Positions 1 through 10,300 of a stretch of DNA of 64,000 bases are shown piece after piece. The DNA is from Komagataeibacter sp. FNDCR2. GTDB taxonomy: Bacteria; Pseudomonadota; Alphaproteobacteria; Acetobacterales; Acetobacteraceae. Position 1 is the first letter of the stretch; each line of letters starts with the position of its first letter. The stretch lies in contig NZ_JAIWOU010000001.1 of NCBI RefSeq assembly GCF_021295395.1, positions 65,001-129,000 on the forward strand, read 5' to 3'. A program made the position numbers and the translations under genes. The notes under the pieces were generated by a model. That model was given only the letters and a program-made list of their open reading frames with translations, was not told where the DNA came from and did not search any database.

Positions 1-1530
<1,530 letters not shown>

Positions 1531-1642
1531 TCCATCGCCACAATCGTGGCAACATACATGCACAGCAGTCATCCACTCTCAACACTCATACAAAACACAC
1601 CAACCCATCCACATCCTCTCCCCTCAATCAGGGGGACTGGAT

Positions 1643-1761
1643 GACCTGGTGGCCATGGCGGGGAATGATCCACCCGATCCCATCCCGAACTCGGCCGTGA
1701 AATACCCCAGCGCCCATGATACTGTGCCTTAAGGCACGGGAAAGTCGGTCGCCGCCAGGTC
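1643..1761 (+). rRNA. rrf: 5S ribosomal RNA
   Basis: The terminal helix pairs GACCTGGTGG at the 5' end with CCGCCAGGTC at the 3' end, giving 119 nt. The interior CCCGATCCCATCCCGAACTC is the canonical 5S helix and loop. It lies about 110 nt after the 23S end and 20 nt before the initiator tRNA, the usual alphaproteobacterial order. Confidence 0.97.
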
Positions 1762-1780
1762 TTCCAATCCCCCTCACAAT

Positions 1781-1857
<77 letters not shown>

Positions 1858-1884
1858 AAACTTATTCAATATAATCAGCATGTT

Positions 1885-1912
1885 AAGCCGTCCGTAAGGG
1901 CGGCTTTCTGCG
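1885..1912 (+). terminator. rRNA operon terminator hairpin
   Basis: A 9-bp stem (AAGCCGTCC / GGGCGGCTT, one G-T pair) closes a GTAA loop at 1885-1906. It is followed by a short T-containing stretch, 27 nt after the tRNA. This fits an intrinsic terminator for the rRNA operon. Confidence 0.7.
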
Positions 1913-2029
1913 TTTCAGATACACCTGCAGGATGCGTATAGGATGCAAATGGGAGTGAAACTCCAGCGTAGTTTGGACTCATAACAAGGCTTTTCACGAT
2001 GGCGTGAGCTTTATCGGCAGCCTTATTGA

Positions 2030-2660
2030 TTAGTGGAAAGTGCGCGATCTGACGACGATACGCTCACCGGCGGAATCGCTGTCATGGGCGCTCTCAGCAG
2101 AGGTGCGATTACCAACGTCTGCGAGCAGGCCGGAGAAATCGATAATCTCCTTTGCCACTAGATGCACGACCTCGCCTTCCTTCTGCAGCATGCCTGTCGC
2201 CGCCAGCATCTGGCCGCCAAGCACCACGCGCCGATTTGCGTCGAACATATCGGACCAGATGATGACGTTCATGTTGGCCGTCTCGTCCTCCAGCGTCCAT
2301 GAACACCATGCCTTCGGCAGAGCCGGGCCGCTGCCGGACCAGCACCAGCCCTGCCACGCTGAGACGCTTCCCATCCTTCGCTGCCAATGCGTGCCGACAG
2401 GATATGATGTCCCTGGCCTGAAGATCCTCGCGCAGAAAGATCAAGAGATGATCCCGCAGGGTCAGGCCAAGCCCCGGTTATAGTCCCGCACAACCTCAGC
2501 CCCGTCGCGCATGGGCTGCAGCAGCACATGCGGCTCCTCTGCTTCCCGTGTCACCTGCGCTGCAGCGAACAGCGGCAGCGGTTCGTCCCGTAGCGCCTTG
2601 ATCGCCCACAGCGCCTCCCGGCGTGCCAGCCCGCAGCGACGGAGAACCGCTCGCTTTCTT
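2030..2660 (-). pseudogene. dnaE2: dnaE2 (imuC) C-terminal remnant
   Basis: The minus strand encodes the last ~200 residues of an error-prone DNA polymerase III alpha subunit: AKDGKRLSVAGLVLVRQRPG, then TLEDETANMNVIIW (OB-fold) and a native-looking C-terminus ending SRTFH. The reading frame is broken at least twice. One extra base lies near 2297, between GMVFM and TLEDE, and one base is missing near 2478, after VRDYNRG. The upstream ~80% of the gene is absent. At about 2640-2690 the sequence switches to the opposite-strand yedK remnant. In related bacteria this polymerase works with ImuA/ImuB in SOS mutagenesis. Neither of those genes is in the window, so this is a dead relic. Confidence 0.85.
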
Positions 2661-2689
2661 TCGGGATCTGGTGCCGATGCACCTCAGTG

Positions 2690-2875
2690 CGGAAACTGGC
2701 GGAAGGCGAGACGACGGACGACCTGTTCGGGTTCCTGACCACAGAGGCCAACCGGGAAGTGGGCGCGATCCATCCGAAGGCTATGCCTGTGATCCGGACG
2801 CAGCCGGATGAGCTGGACGTATGGATGAACGCCCGGTCGCAGAAGCTCTGCGCCTTCAGCGGCCTATCCCTATGG
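2690..2875 (+). pseudogene. yedK/HMCES-type SOS peptidase C-terminal remnant
   Basis: The plus strand encodes AEGETTDDLFGFLTTEAN, EVGAIHPKAMPVI and LDVWM. These match the C-terminal part of SRAP/HMCES family proteins, which form a covalent crosslink to abasic sites in single-stranded DNA. The catalytic Cys2 and the N-terminal two thirds are missing. The end is frameshifted: the expected EALRLQRPIP continues in another frame near 2845. It abuts the dnaE2 relic on the opposite strand, so two SOS genes appear to have been deleted through and joined here. About 150 nt after it (to 3030) show no recognisable gene. Confidence 0.75.
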
Positions 2876-3030
2876 TCTTCAAGGCGGACATTTTTGGGAG
2901 ATCCAATTCAAGATCAGAAAAGGTCCGGCCAACCAGTCGGGTGATGCGTAAAAATCCTCTGACACAAACCATCATTGGCATAAAGGCGTTTATCCTTACT
3001 AAAACCGCAGGGTAACTCCACATCAAATTC

Positions 3031-4245
3031 TTAGCTCCCGCTCCCATGCCCGAGCCGATGGCCGGGTCGAAACCCATGGGACCGGGCCTGGCATGCGATC
3101 AGGAAGCCGACCGCGACAAGCCCCATCACGGCCCAGGGGAATGAGGCCGCGCCCCATGTGTCGAGCAGCACGCCGCCCAGAAGGCCCCCGCCGGCTATGG
3201 CACTGTTCCACGCCACCACATTCATCGACAGCGCGACGTCCGCGCCGTCGCCGGCCGCATCGGCCAGCGCCGTCTGGAGCAACGTCGCGGCCCCGCCGAA
3301 TGTCAGCCCCCATATCGTCACCCCGATCATGATCACCGCAGGCGACGCTGATCCAAGGGCAAAAGCCACTGCCACGACCGCGAATATGGCCAGACTGAGC
3401 AGGACGGACAGGCGCAGGGCGTGATCGACCGTGCGGCTGGTCAGCCAGATACCAACCAGAGCGGCGATCCCGAAGAGCAGCAGGATGCGATCCGCCTGCC
3501 CCGCCAGCCCGGCCGGTGTCACGAACGGCACGATGTAGGTGTAGAGCACGTTATGTGCGAGCATCCACGCCATCACGACACCCAGAACGGACCGCACGCC
3601 CGGCATGTCCAGAACATGCCGGAACGGCAGACGCTCGTGATGCGCGGCCCCCGGAAAATCAGGAACCTTCGCCAGAACCCATGCGATCAGCAGCACGGTC
3701 AGGCCCGACATGATCCAGAAAGCCAGGCGCCAGCCGACGGCAGCGCCCAGCCATGTCCCGGCGGGAACCCCCAGCGAGAGCGCGATCGGCGTGCCGACCA
3801 TGGCAATCGCCAAAGCCCGCCCCTGCTGGGCGCGCGTCACCATCCGGCGCGCATAACCGGCCAGCAACGCCCAGGCGAGACCCGCCGCCGCACCTGCGCC
3901 GTACCGGGCGATGAGGGTCGCGCCGTAATGTGTTGAAAAAGCGGTGATGGAATTGAACACCACGAAGCCAATGATCGCCAGCAGCAGGACCTTTCTGCGC
4001 CGCCATCGCTGCGTGGCGAGCGTCAACGGGATCGCGGCACTCAGCGAGCCTATGGCATAGGCCGTCACCATCTGCCCTGCCAGCGCAGCGGAAACATGCA
4101 GGCCGGTCCCGATCTCAGGCAACAGACCCGCCGGCAGGGTTTCGGTCATGATGCAGATGAAGCCGGTCATGGCCAGCGCGAGCAGGCCGGCGACCGGCAG
4201 GCGCTCGTCGGTTTTGTTCTTGGACACTGTGATGGTCGGGGTCAT
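3031..4245 (-). CDS. MFS transporter (drug/sugar efflux type)
   Basis: The product has about 404 residues and roughly twelve hydrophobic segments. The opening LLALAMTGFICIMTETLPAG resembles the AraJ/YdhP/CmlA group of drug:H+ antiporters (DHA1), which export small molecules at the inner membrane. I start at 4245 (MTPTITV) because the longer reading frame adds a hydrophilic stretch that overlaps the promoter region. The gene diverges from the TetR gene at 4351 over a 105-bp gap containing a putative TetR operator, so repression by that regulator is likely. The substrate cannot be told from sequence. Confidence 0.85.
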   Translation of the reverse strand: MTPTITVSKNKTDERLPVAGLLALAMTGFICIMTETLPAGLLPEIGTGLHVSAALAGQMVTAYAIGSLSAAIPLTLATQRWRRRKVLLLAIIGFVVFNSITAFSTHYGATLIARYGAGAAAGLAWALLAGYARRMVTRAQQGRALAIAMVGTPIALSLGVPAGTWLGAAVGWRLAFWIMSGLTVLLIAWVLAKVPDFPGAAHHERLPFRHVLDMPGVRSVLGVVMAWMLAHNVLYTYIVPFVTPAGLAGQADRILLLFGIAALVGIWLTSRTVDHALRLSVLLSLAIFAVVAVAFALGSASPAVIMIGVTIWGLTFGGAATLLQTALADAAGDGADVALSMNVVAWNSAIAGGGLLGGVLLDTWGAASFPWAVMGLVAVGFLIACQARSHGFRPGHRLGHGSGS

Positions 4246-4256
4246 GGGCTGCTCAC

Positions 4257-4280
4257 ATATGGATCGTTCGGTACACATAT
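4257..4280. promoter_or_regulatory. putative TetR operator, copy 1
   Basis: The shared core ATCGTTCGGT lies in the divergent MFS/TetR promoter region. The same core, or a one-base variant, recurs twice in front of the SDR gene at 5148. Repetition at the two promoters flanking the tetR gene suggests a TetR-family binding site. This is inferred from repetition only. Confidence 0.5.
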
Positions 4281-4350
4281 AAGGAGGCAGCCGCCTTGGC
4301 AATCACTTCTGGATCACTTAATATGGAAGTCTTTCGGAAGGAACGAGGCC

Positions 4351-4989
4351 ATGGCGCGGACAGGGCGTCCCCGTGAGTTTGACCGCGACAAGGCGATTGA
4401 CGCCGCCACGGCGCTCTTCTGGGCGCAGGGCTACGAACCGACCTCCCTGACCCAGCTCAAGGCCAGCATGGGCCATATCTCGCCTGCGAGCTTCTATGCC
4501 GCATTCGGCTCGAAGGAAGCCCTGTTCAGGGAAGTCGTGCAGCATTATCTGGCGACCTATGGACAGGTCATGGCGCCCTTATGGGACGAAAGCCTGCCGC
4601 CGCGCGAGGCCATCGAGCGGACGTTACGCGGTTCGGCGCGCATGCAGGCGGCCCGGACGCATCCGACCGGCTGTCTGGTCGTGTCCGGCGCCAGCAATTG
4701 CTCGCCCGAAAACGAACCCGTCCGCGCCCTTCTCACCGCAGAACGACAGCGCACGCGGGCAGGCCTCAGGGCCTGTGTGGAGCGCGCCATCGCCAGAGGC
4801 GACTTGCAGGCGTGCCCGGCGACCGCTGTCCTGCCCGATATTCTCGCGACTTTTTTCCACGGCATGACATGCGAAGCCCGGGACGGGATGACCGCAGACA
4901 CTCTGGATGCGGCCATCACGTCTCTCCTGACCTTGTGGGATGTCAACGCAGTGAAGCCGGAAACAGAAAAGCGGCCCAAAAAACGCTGA
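4351..4989 (+). CDS. TetR/AcrR family transcriptional regulator
   Basis: The 212-residue protein has an N-terminal helix-turn-helix (residues ~8-55: GRPREFDRDKAIDAATALFW, then the recognition helix ISPASFYAAFGSKEALF). The C-terminal domain is of the kind found in YxaF/AcrR-like TetR proteins (TetR_C_33 type). Start 4351 follows GGAACGAGG with good spacing. It is divergent from the MFS gene and 159 bp ahead of an SDR gene. The repeated ATCG(T/G)TCGGT motif in both intergenic regions suggests it represses its neighbours and itself until an aldehyde- or quinone-like ligand binds. The ligand is unknown. Confidence 0.9.
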   Translation: MARTGRPREFDRDKAIDAATALFWAQGYEPTSLTQLKASMGHISPASFYAAFGSKEALFREVVQHYLATYGQVMAPLWDESLPPREAIERTLRGSARMQAARTHPTGCLVVSGASNCSPENEPVRALLTAERQRTRAGLRACVERAIARGDLQACPATAVLPDILATFFHGMTCEARDGMTADTLDAAITSLLTLWDVNAVKPETEKRPKKR

Positions 4990-5034
4990 CGGGCTGAAGG
5001 AGGCGAGGCCAGCCGGTCGCAGCACGATTCTTCC

Positions 5035-5096
5035 GTATCGTTCGGTCCATAATTTCTTGACCTCGCCCCACGCTCCTTTTATGGATCGGTCGGTAT
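5035..5096. promoter_or_regulatory. putative TetR operators, copies 2 and 3
   Basis: Copy 2 (GTATCGTTCGGTCCAT, 5035-5050) and copy 3 (ATGGATCGGTCGGTAT, 5081-5096) share the core of the 4257 site. They sit 52-113 bp ahead of the SDR start. Paired sites suggest cooperative repression of the SDR-to-AKR operon by the TetR protein encoded just upstream. The palindromy is imperfect. Confidence 0.5.
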
Positions 5097-5147
5097 GGAA
5101 ATGGTGCCTTCGGAACACGACGCCATGCCTCCTCAAGGAATCCGATC

Positions 5148-5909
5148 ATGACCCCATCAAAAATCGCCCTCGTCACGGGTGCCAATCGCGGCATCGGCTA
5201 CAGCATCGCGAAGCATCTGATGGCCGCCGGCATCAGCGTGATCGGCACCTATCATGCCAATGAAGACGAGGCGAAGGCTGCTGAAACCGCCCTCAGCCAG
5301 AAGGACGCAAAGCTGCGCATGCTGCAGCTAGACATCGCAGATCATACGTCGTTCACGAATTTTGCAGAGGAGGTCAAAACCCTTCTCGCAAACGAGTTCG
5401 AGCAACAGGCACTGAATTACGTTGTCCAGAACGCTGGCAACATCATTCACACACGCTTCGATGCCGCGACATCCGAACAGGTCGACAATCAGTATAACAT
5501 TCACTTCAAGGGCCCTTGTCTGCTGACGGTAGCCCTTCTTCCACTGATCCGTGATGGTGGCCGCATTCTCAACATCACCTCTGCCGCGACGCGCTTCTAC
5601 CTGCCGGATCACGGTCCTTACGCGGCCATGAAAGCCGCGACCGAAGTCATCTCGCTCTATATGGCGAAGGAACTGGGCGCGCGGGGCATTACTGTCAATG
5701 CGGTCGCACCTGGCGCGGTCGCATCAGATTTCGGTGGCGGTCTGGTCCGTGATGATGCCACGGTCAACAAAAGTCTCGCGGAGATCACGCCGCTGGGGCG
5801 TGTCGGCCAACCCGACGACATCGGGGCCGCGGTGCGTGGCCTTCTGTCTGACGACATGCATTGGGTAAATGGCCAGCGCATCGAAGTGACGGGCGGCCAG
5901 TCACTTTGA
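5148..5909 (+). CDS. SDR family NAD(P)-dependent oxidoreductase
   Basis: A classical short-chain dehydrogenase of 253 residues. It has the cofactor motif TGANRGIG (10-17), NAG (95-97), catalytic Ser145, and the YxxxK pair Tyr158/Lys162. The ending resembles 3-oxoacyl-ACP reductases. It likely interconverts a carbonyl and an alcohol, but the substrate is unknown. It leads a plus-strand run (SDR, SRPBCC, SDR, AKR) with small gaps and is preceded by two copies of the putative TetR operator. A second SDR at 13093-13854 is clearly related: both keep YAAMK, a VAPGA segment and an IEV-GGQ end. Confidence 0.92.
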   Translation: MTPSKIALVTGANRGIGYSIAKHLMAAGISVIGTYHANEDEAKAAETALSQKDAKLRMLQLDIADHTSFTNFAEEVKTLLANEFEQQALNYVVQNAGNIIHTRFDAATSEQVDNQYNIHFKGPCLLTVALLPLIRDGGRILNITSAATRFYLPDHGPYAAMKAATEVISLYMAKELGARGITVNAVAPGAVASDFGGGLVRDDATVNKSLAEITPLGRVGQPDDIGAAVRGLLSDDMHWVNGQRIEVTGGQSL

Positions 5910-5940
5910 TCCCACACAGAAAAGGGCAGGGGGTATCCGT

Positions 5941-6393
5941 ATGATCCACGTTATGGCCAGCAGCGTCATCAATGCACCCGTTTCGTCCGTATGGAGGCTG
6001 ATCCGTGATTTCGGCACCCTTGGTCGCTGGTTGCCGGGCGTGAAAAGCTGCGTGATCGAAGGCGATGATCCCGGTGATCGTGTCGGCGCGATCCGCCGTG
6101 TTGAAATGGGTGATGTCGGTGTGATCCGTGAACAGCTTCTGGCGCTGTCCGACGTGGAGCATGCAGTGACGTTCTCGATCATTGAATCGGCCCTGCCGAT
6201 CCGGAACTACCGCTCGACCATCACGCTTCTGCCCATAACAGATGGCGATCGCACGTTTATCCGCTGGCGCGGCCAGTTCGAAGCATCGGCCGAACATGCT
6301 GCCAGCATGGAGACCCGGATGCCGACACACATCTACCAGCCAGCGTTCGACAGGCTGACAGAAATTCTGGCGTTGAGGGAAACGCGGTCATGA
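5941..6393 (+). CDS. SRPBCC family protein (polyketide cyclase/dehydrase-like)
   Basis: The 150-residue protein has the START/Bet v1-like pattern. SSVINAPVSSVWRLIRDFG opens the fold, a W-containing segment follows (LGRWLPGVKSC), and it ends with an amphipathic helix (PAFDRLTEIL). This fold binds hydrophobic ligands in a deep cavity, and no catalytic residues can be assigned. It lies 31 bp after an SDR and overlaps the next SDR by an ATGA, so translation is probably coupled. The context suggests a ligand-binding or cyclase-like helper to the two oxidoreductases. Confidence 0.85.
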   Translation: MIHVMASSVINAPVSSVWRLIRDFGTLGRWLPGVKSCVIEGDDPGDRVGAIRRVEMGDVGVIREQLLALSDVEHAVTFSIIESALPIRNYRSTITLLPITDGDRTFIRWRGQFEASAEHAASMETRMPTHIYQPAFDRLTEILALRETRS

Positions 6394-7103
6394 CCAGCTT
6401 TCATGGTAAATCCGTTCTCGTGCTGGGGGGCAGTCGCGGGATTGGGGCCGCCATCGTGCGTCGCTTCGCAACGGATGGCGCCAAAGTCATTTTCACGTAT
6501 CTGTCCTCCCCTGACGATGCCCAGGCCCTGGCGGCCGAGACCGGAAGCAGGGCCATGCGCGCCGACAGTGGCGACCGGGACGCTCTCATCGCGCTGATCG
6601 CCTCGCTCGGCCCTCTCGACGTGCTGGTCGTCAATTCCGGAATTCTGGGCGCGGGTGACCCGCTGGACATGCCGCCAGATGCCATCGATCGGCTTTTCCG
6701 CATCAATACCCTCGCGCCTTATCACGCGGCGGTTGCCGCCGCACGGAATATACCTGACGGCGGCCGCATCATCCTGATCGGCTCCGCCAATGCCGACCGG
6801 ATGCCGATGACTGGCCTTGCCGCCTACAGCGCCAGCAAGGCGGCACTGAAAGGCATGGTCAAGGGACTGGCGCGCGATTTCGGGGCGCGCGGCATCACCG
6901 TCAATGTTGTCCAGCCCGGCCCCACCGATACCGACATGAACCCTGCCGATGGGCCATTGAAGGACGTCATGCACGACTTCATGGCGATCAAGCGCCATGC
7001 CACGGGCGCGGAGATCGCGGGGCTGGTCGCGTATCTTGCCGGGCCAGAGGCCGGCATCATCACGGGGGCTGCATACAATATCGATGGTGGCTTCGCGGCC
7101 TGA
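6390..7103 (+). CDS. SDR family oxidoreductase
   Basis: The 237-residue dehydrogenase has GGSRGIG (13-19), NSG in place of NAG (82-84), Ser132, and Tyr146/Lys150 of YSASK. It ends with the usual tetramer contact [10 protein letters not shown]. The length and motifs fit BdcA/3-oxoacyl-ACP-reductase-like SDRs. The start overlaps the SRPBCC stop (ATGA). It belongs to the TetR-linked run. The substrate is unknown. Confidence 0.9.
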   Translation: MTSFHGKSVLVLGGSRGIGAAIVRRFATDGAKVIFTYLSSPDDAQALAAETGSRAMRADSGDRDALIALIASLGPLDVLVVNSGILGAGDPLDMPPDAIDRLFRINTLAPYHAAVAAARNIPDGGRIILIGSANADRMPMTGLAAYSASKAALKGMVKGLARDFGARGITVNVVQPGPTDTDMNPADGPLKDVMHDFMAIKRHATGAEIAGLVAYLAGPEAGIITGAAYNIDGGFAA

Positions 7104-7150
7104 CGGAATTATTGACCTCCATTCACCCGCTGGAAAAAGGAACGAGGGCC

Positions 7151-8041
7151 ATGACCCATTCATCCGCTAATGCCGCCAACGCGGGCACTTTCACGATCGG
7201 TGGCGATCTCAGCGTTCATCGGCTTGGCTTCGGCGCGATGCGCATCACAGGCCCGGGCATATGGGGACCGCCCGCCGATCATGATGAGGCCATCCGCACG
7301 CTGAGGCGCCTTCCGGAGATCGGCGTCAACTTCATCGACACCGCCGATTCCTACGGTCCCGATGTCTCGGAATGGTTGATCAGGGAAGCGCTGTACCCGT
7401 ACCGCAAGGGCCTCGTGATCGCGACCAAGGGTGGTTTGACCCGGTCGGGACCGGATATCTGGAAGCCGGTCGGGCGGCCGGAATACCTGCTGCAGCAGGT
7501 ACACAAGAGCCTGCGCAATCTCGGCGTCGAGCAGATTGATCTGTGGCAGTTGCACCGGATCGATCCCAAGGTCCCGGCCGATGAGCAGTTCGATGCGGTC
7601 AGGTCCTTCATCGACCAGAAACTGATCCGTCATGCGGGGCTGAGCGAGGTGTCCGTCGCAGACATCAAGGCTGCGTCAAAGTTCTTTGACGTAGCCACCG
7701 TCCAGAACCGCTATAATCTCGTTGATCGCATCAGCGAGGACGTGCTCGATTATTGCACGGCGCAGAACATCGGGTTCATCCCCTGGTTTCCGCTCGCCGC
7801 CGGTGATCTCGCGAAGCCGGGCTCAATTCTGGACACCATGGCAGGAAAATACGGCGCGCACCCGAGCCAGATCGCACTGGCATGGGTCCTGAAACGCAGT
7901 CCGGTAATGCTGCCAATTCCCGGCACCTCGAAGGTCGCGCATCTGGAGCAGAATGTCGCTGCTGCTGACATCAGCCTCTCTGACGAGGACTTCGTGGCAC
8001 TGGATTCAGAAGGCCGCAAGGCATTTCAGTCAACGCCGTAG
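7151..8041 (+). CDS. aldo/keto reductase
   Basis: A 296-residue (alpha/beta)8 NADPH-dependent reductase with the full catalytic tetrad: Asp63 and Tyr68 ([10 protein letters not shown]), Lys93 (ATKGG) and His135 (QLHRID). The C-terminal LPIPGTS-HLEQN is the usual cofactor-phosphate site. It should reduce aldehydes or ketones. I start at 7151 because AAAGGAACGAGG lies just upstream, the same ribosome-binding form as the TetR gene, and because the 13-residue extension is not typical. It is the last clear member of the TetR-linked run. Confidence 0.92.
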   Translation: MTHSSANAANAGTFTIGGDLSVHRLGFGAMRITGPGIWGPPADHDEAIRTLRRLPEIGVNFIDTADSYGPDVSEWLIREALYPYRKGLVIATKGGLTRSGPDIWKPVGRPEYLLQQVHKSLRNLGVEQIDLWQLHRIDPKVPADEQFDAVRSFIDQKLIRHAGLSEVSVADIKAASKFFDVATVQNRYNLVDRISEDVLDYCTAQNIGFIPWFPLAAGDLAKPGSILDTMAGKYGAHPSQIALAWVLKRSPVMLPIPGTSKVAHLEQNVAAADISLSDEDFVALDSEGRKAFQSTP

Positions 8042-8142
8042 GGAAGGATCCCGGACAGTCACAGTTCCAGTCCCGAGAGGCCGGGGTGATTGTCCGGACG
8101 ACCCCTGACATTTTCGCTTTCGGTGCCAATAAGGCTGCTCCA

Positions 8143-8790
8143 ATGAAAATTTACGACTGGCCCACAGGACCTTATCCAGCCCGTGTCCGGATTGCCTTGG
8201 CAGAAAAGAATCTCCAGTCCGACGTCGAATTCGTGCCGGTTAACCTGTGGAAAGGGGAACACAAGAGCTCTGCTTTCCTCGCCAAGAATTATTCCGGAAC
8301 GTTGCCAGTTCTTGAACTGGACAACGGAATTTGCCTCGCTGAATGTACGGCGATCACGGTCTATCTTGATGCGCTTGTCGGGGAACCCACGCTGACCGGT
8401 CGAACGCTGCTTGAGAAAGGCGTGATCCAGATGATGACAAAACGTGCCGAGATCGAGATGCTGGACGCCATCAGCGTCTATTTTCATCATGCCACACCGG
8501 GTCTTGGTCCAGATGTGGAACTCTACCAGAACCGGGAGTGGGGCCTCCGCCAGCGTGACAAGGCTTTGCGCGGAATGCATTACTTCGATGCGGTACTGAG
8601 GAAACAGTCCTTCATAGCTGGTGAGGCTTTCTCGATGGCGGATATTGCAGTCATCGGGGGCTTTATATTTGCAGCAGCCGTAAAATTGCCGATCCCGCAG
8701 GAATGCGAAGCACTTTTAGACTGGTTCGCGAGGATGCAGGAGCGTCCGAGTGTCCGCGAACAACTGGCAATTGTTCCGCCAAAGCGCTGA
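8143..8790 (+). CDS. glutathione S-transferase family protein
   Basis: The 215-residue protein has a thioredoxin-like N-terminus (MKIYDWPTGPYPARVRIAL), a glutathione-contact region (GTLPVLELDNG then AECTAITVYLD), and an all-helical C-terminal domain with the N-capping GEAFSMADIAVI motif. It probably conjugates glutathione to electrophiles in the cytosol. I start at 8143, since the N-terminal extension of the longer frame does not belong to the fold. It is 101 bp after the AKR gene, and convergent with the aldehyde dehydrogenase gene across a perfect inverted repeat. Confidence 0.9.
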   Translation: MKIYDWPTGPYPARVRIALAEKNLQSDVEFVPVNLWKGEHKSSAFLAKNYSGTLPVLELDNGICLAECTAITVYLDALVGEPTLTGRTLLEKGVIQMMTKRAEIEMLDAISVYFHHATPGLGPDVELYQNREWGLRQRDKALRGMHYFDAVLRKQSFIAGEAFSMADIAVIGGFIFAAAVKLPIPQECEALLDWFARMQERPSVREQLAIVPPKR

Positions 8791-8863
8791 AGCGCAAAGC
8801 AGTTCCGAGCGGATCGGCAGCGTTCGCCCTCATGTCTGGCATTTGCCCTTTTGAGCTGAATAG

Positions 8864-8897
8864 CCCTGTCCCGGACAGGATTCTGTCCGGGACAGGG
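8864..8897. terminator. perfect 15-bp inverted repeat between convergent genes
   Basis: The arms CCCTGTCCCGGACAG and CTGTCCGGGACAGGG are perfectly complementary around a GATT loop. It lies 73 bp after the GST stop and 16 bp before the aldehyde dehydrogenase stop. The position fits a bidirectional terminator, although no T-tract follows on the plus strand. Confidence 0.65.
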
Positions 8898-8913
8898 AAC
8901 GGCATCATGCCTG

Positions 8914-10284
8914 TCAGGCGACGCGGATCAGTTTACGGTTGATGAACTCCTCAATGCCCAGGAAGGACAGTTCGCGGCCAAAGCCAGAGTTCTTGATCCC
9001 GCCAAAGGGCAGTTCCGGGGCTGCGGCCGTCGCCGTGTTGATGAACATCATGCCGGTTTCGACTGCTTCGGCCACCCGTTCCGCCCGGCCAAGGTCACGC
9101 GAGAACACGAACCCGCCAAGGCCATAGGGTGAGTCATTGGCCAGTTCGATGGCCTCATGCTCGCCCGCGACCTTGTGCACGACGGCAACGGGGCCGAAAA
9201 TCTCCTGATAGAAGACCGGGTTGTCCTTTGACACATTGGTCAGGATGGTCGGTTCCATGAAGAAGCCTGTCCGCTCCATCCGCTTGCCCCCGGCCACCAG
9301 CGTCGCTCCTGCCCTGACCGCTTCGTCGGTCTGCGCCAGTGCGGTGTCGAGTGCCTTCCTGCTGCTCATCGGGCCATGGGTGGTGCCCTCGGCCAGCGGA
9401 TCACCAATGCGGAACTGCGTGATCGCCTTTTTCAGGCCCGCGAGGAAGGCGTCATAGACCTTCTCATGCACGATCATGCGCTTGGCCGCCGTGCAGACCT
9501 GCCCGTTATTGGCAAACCGGCCCCACGTCGCCCACTTGACCGCCAGTTCAAGGTCCGCGTCATCCAGCACGATGAACGCGTCGCTGCCGCCAAGTTCCAT
9601 CGTGTCCTTCTTCAGCGCCGCCCCCGCTTCGGCCGCGACCGTCTGGCCCGCGCGTTCGCTGCCGGTCAGGGCGACGCCACGGATGCGGACATCCCTGATC
9701 AGTTCGGCCGACTGATCGTTGTCGAGGAAGATATTGGTATAGACGCCAGCAGGCGCGCCCGCGTTATGAAACAGCTTTTCAAAGGCCAGCGCGCATTGCG
9801 GCACGTTGGGCGCGTGCTTGGCGATGACCACGTTGCCCGCCATCAGGTTCGGCCCCGCCACGCGGGCAAGCTGGTAATAGGGGAAATTCCATGGCTCGAT
9901 ACAGTAGATCAGGCCCAGAGGCTGGTTGATGATCTTCGCATGGCCTTCCTTAACCTTCAGATGCGTGGGGGCAAGGAATTCTGCCGCACCATCGGCATAG
10001 AAGGACAGGATATCAGCGGTGATGTCGATTTCTTCCAGCGCGTCAGGCAGGGCCTTGCCCATTTCGGTCGCGATCAGGCGCGCATGGGCCACCCGGTCGC
10101 GGCGCAGCAGGTCGGCGGCCTTCGACATGATGACCTTGCGAGCGGCGATATCGCGCTTCTTCCAGTCGGTCTTCCACACATGGTCCGCGCGATCGACAAT
10201 CGCCTTCATCTGCGCGGCGGTGTGCAGTTCGAACGTGCGTTCCACGGTTTCCGTGGTCGGGTTGAGGGTCTGGTAAAAACTCAT
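8914..10284 (-). CDS. NAD(P)-dependent aldehyde dehydrogenase (succinate-semialdehyde type)
   Basis: The 456-residue ALDH opens with LNPTTETVERTFE and has the general-base segment MELGGSD (Glu) and the nucleophile in NNGQVCTAAKR (Cys). PWNFPYY and the ending FGGIKNSGFGRELS are family signatures. The closest type is the NAD-dependent succinate-semialdehyde dehydrogenase group of ~456 residues, oxidising an aldehyde to its acid. I start at 10284 because CAGGGA precedes that ATG; the longer frame runs into the upstream gene. It is 16 bp behind the Old Yellow Enzyme gene, so the two probably form an operon under the HxlR regulator. Confidence 0.92.
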   Translation of the reverse strand: MSFYQTLNPTTETVERTFELHTAAQMKAIVDRADHVWKTDWKKRDIAARKVIMSKAADLLRRDRVAHARLIATEMGKALPDALEEIDITADILSFYADGAAEFLAPTHLKVKEGHAKIINQPLGLIYCIEPWNFPYYQLARVAGPNLMAGNVVIAKHAPNVPQCALAFEKLFHNAGAPAGVYTNIFLDNDQSAELIRDVRIRGVALTGSERAGQTVAAEAGAALKKDTMELGGSDAFIVLDDADLELAVKWATWGRFANNGQVCTAAKRMIVHEKVYDAFLAGLKKAITQFRIGDPLAEGTTHGPMSSRKALDTALAQTDEAVRAGATLVAGGKRMERTGFFMEPTILTNVSKDNPVFYQEIFGPVAVVHKVAGEHEAIELANDSPYGLGGFVFSRDLGRAERVAEAVETGMMFINTATAAAPELPFGGIKNSGFGRELSFLGIEEFINRKLIRVA

Positions 10285-10300
10285 TGGTCCGTTTCCCTGT

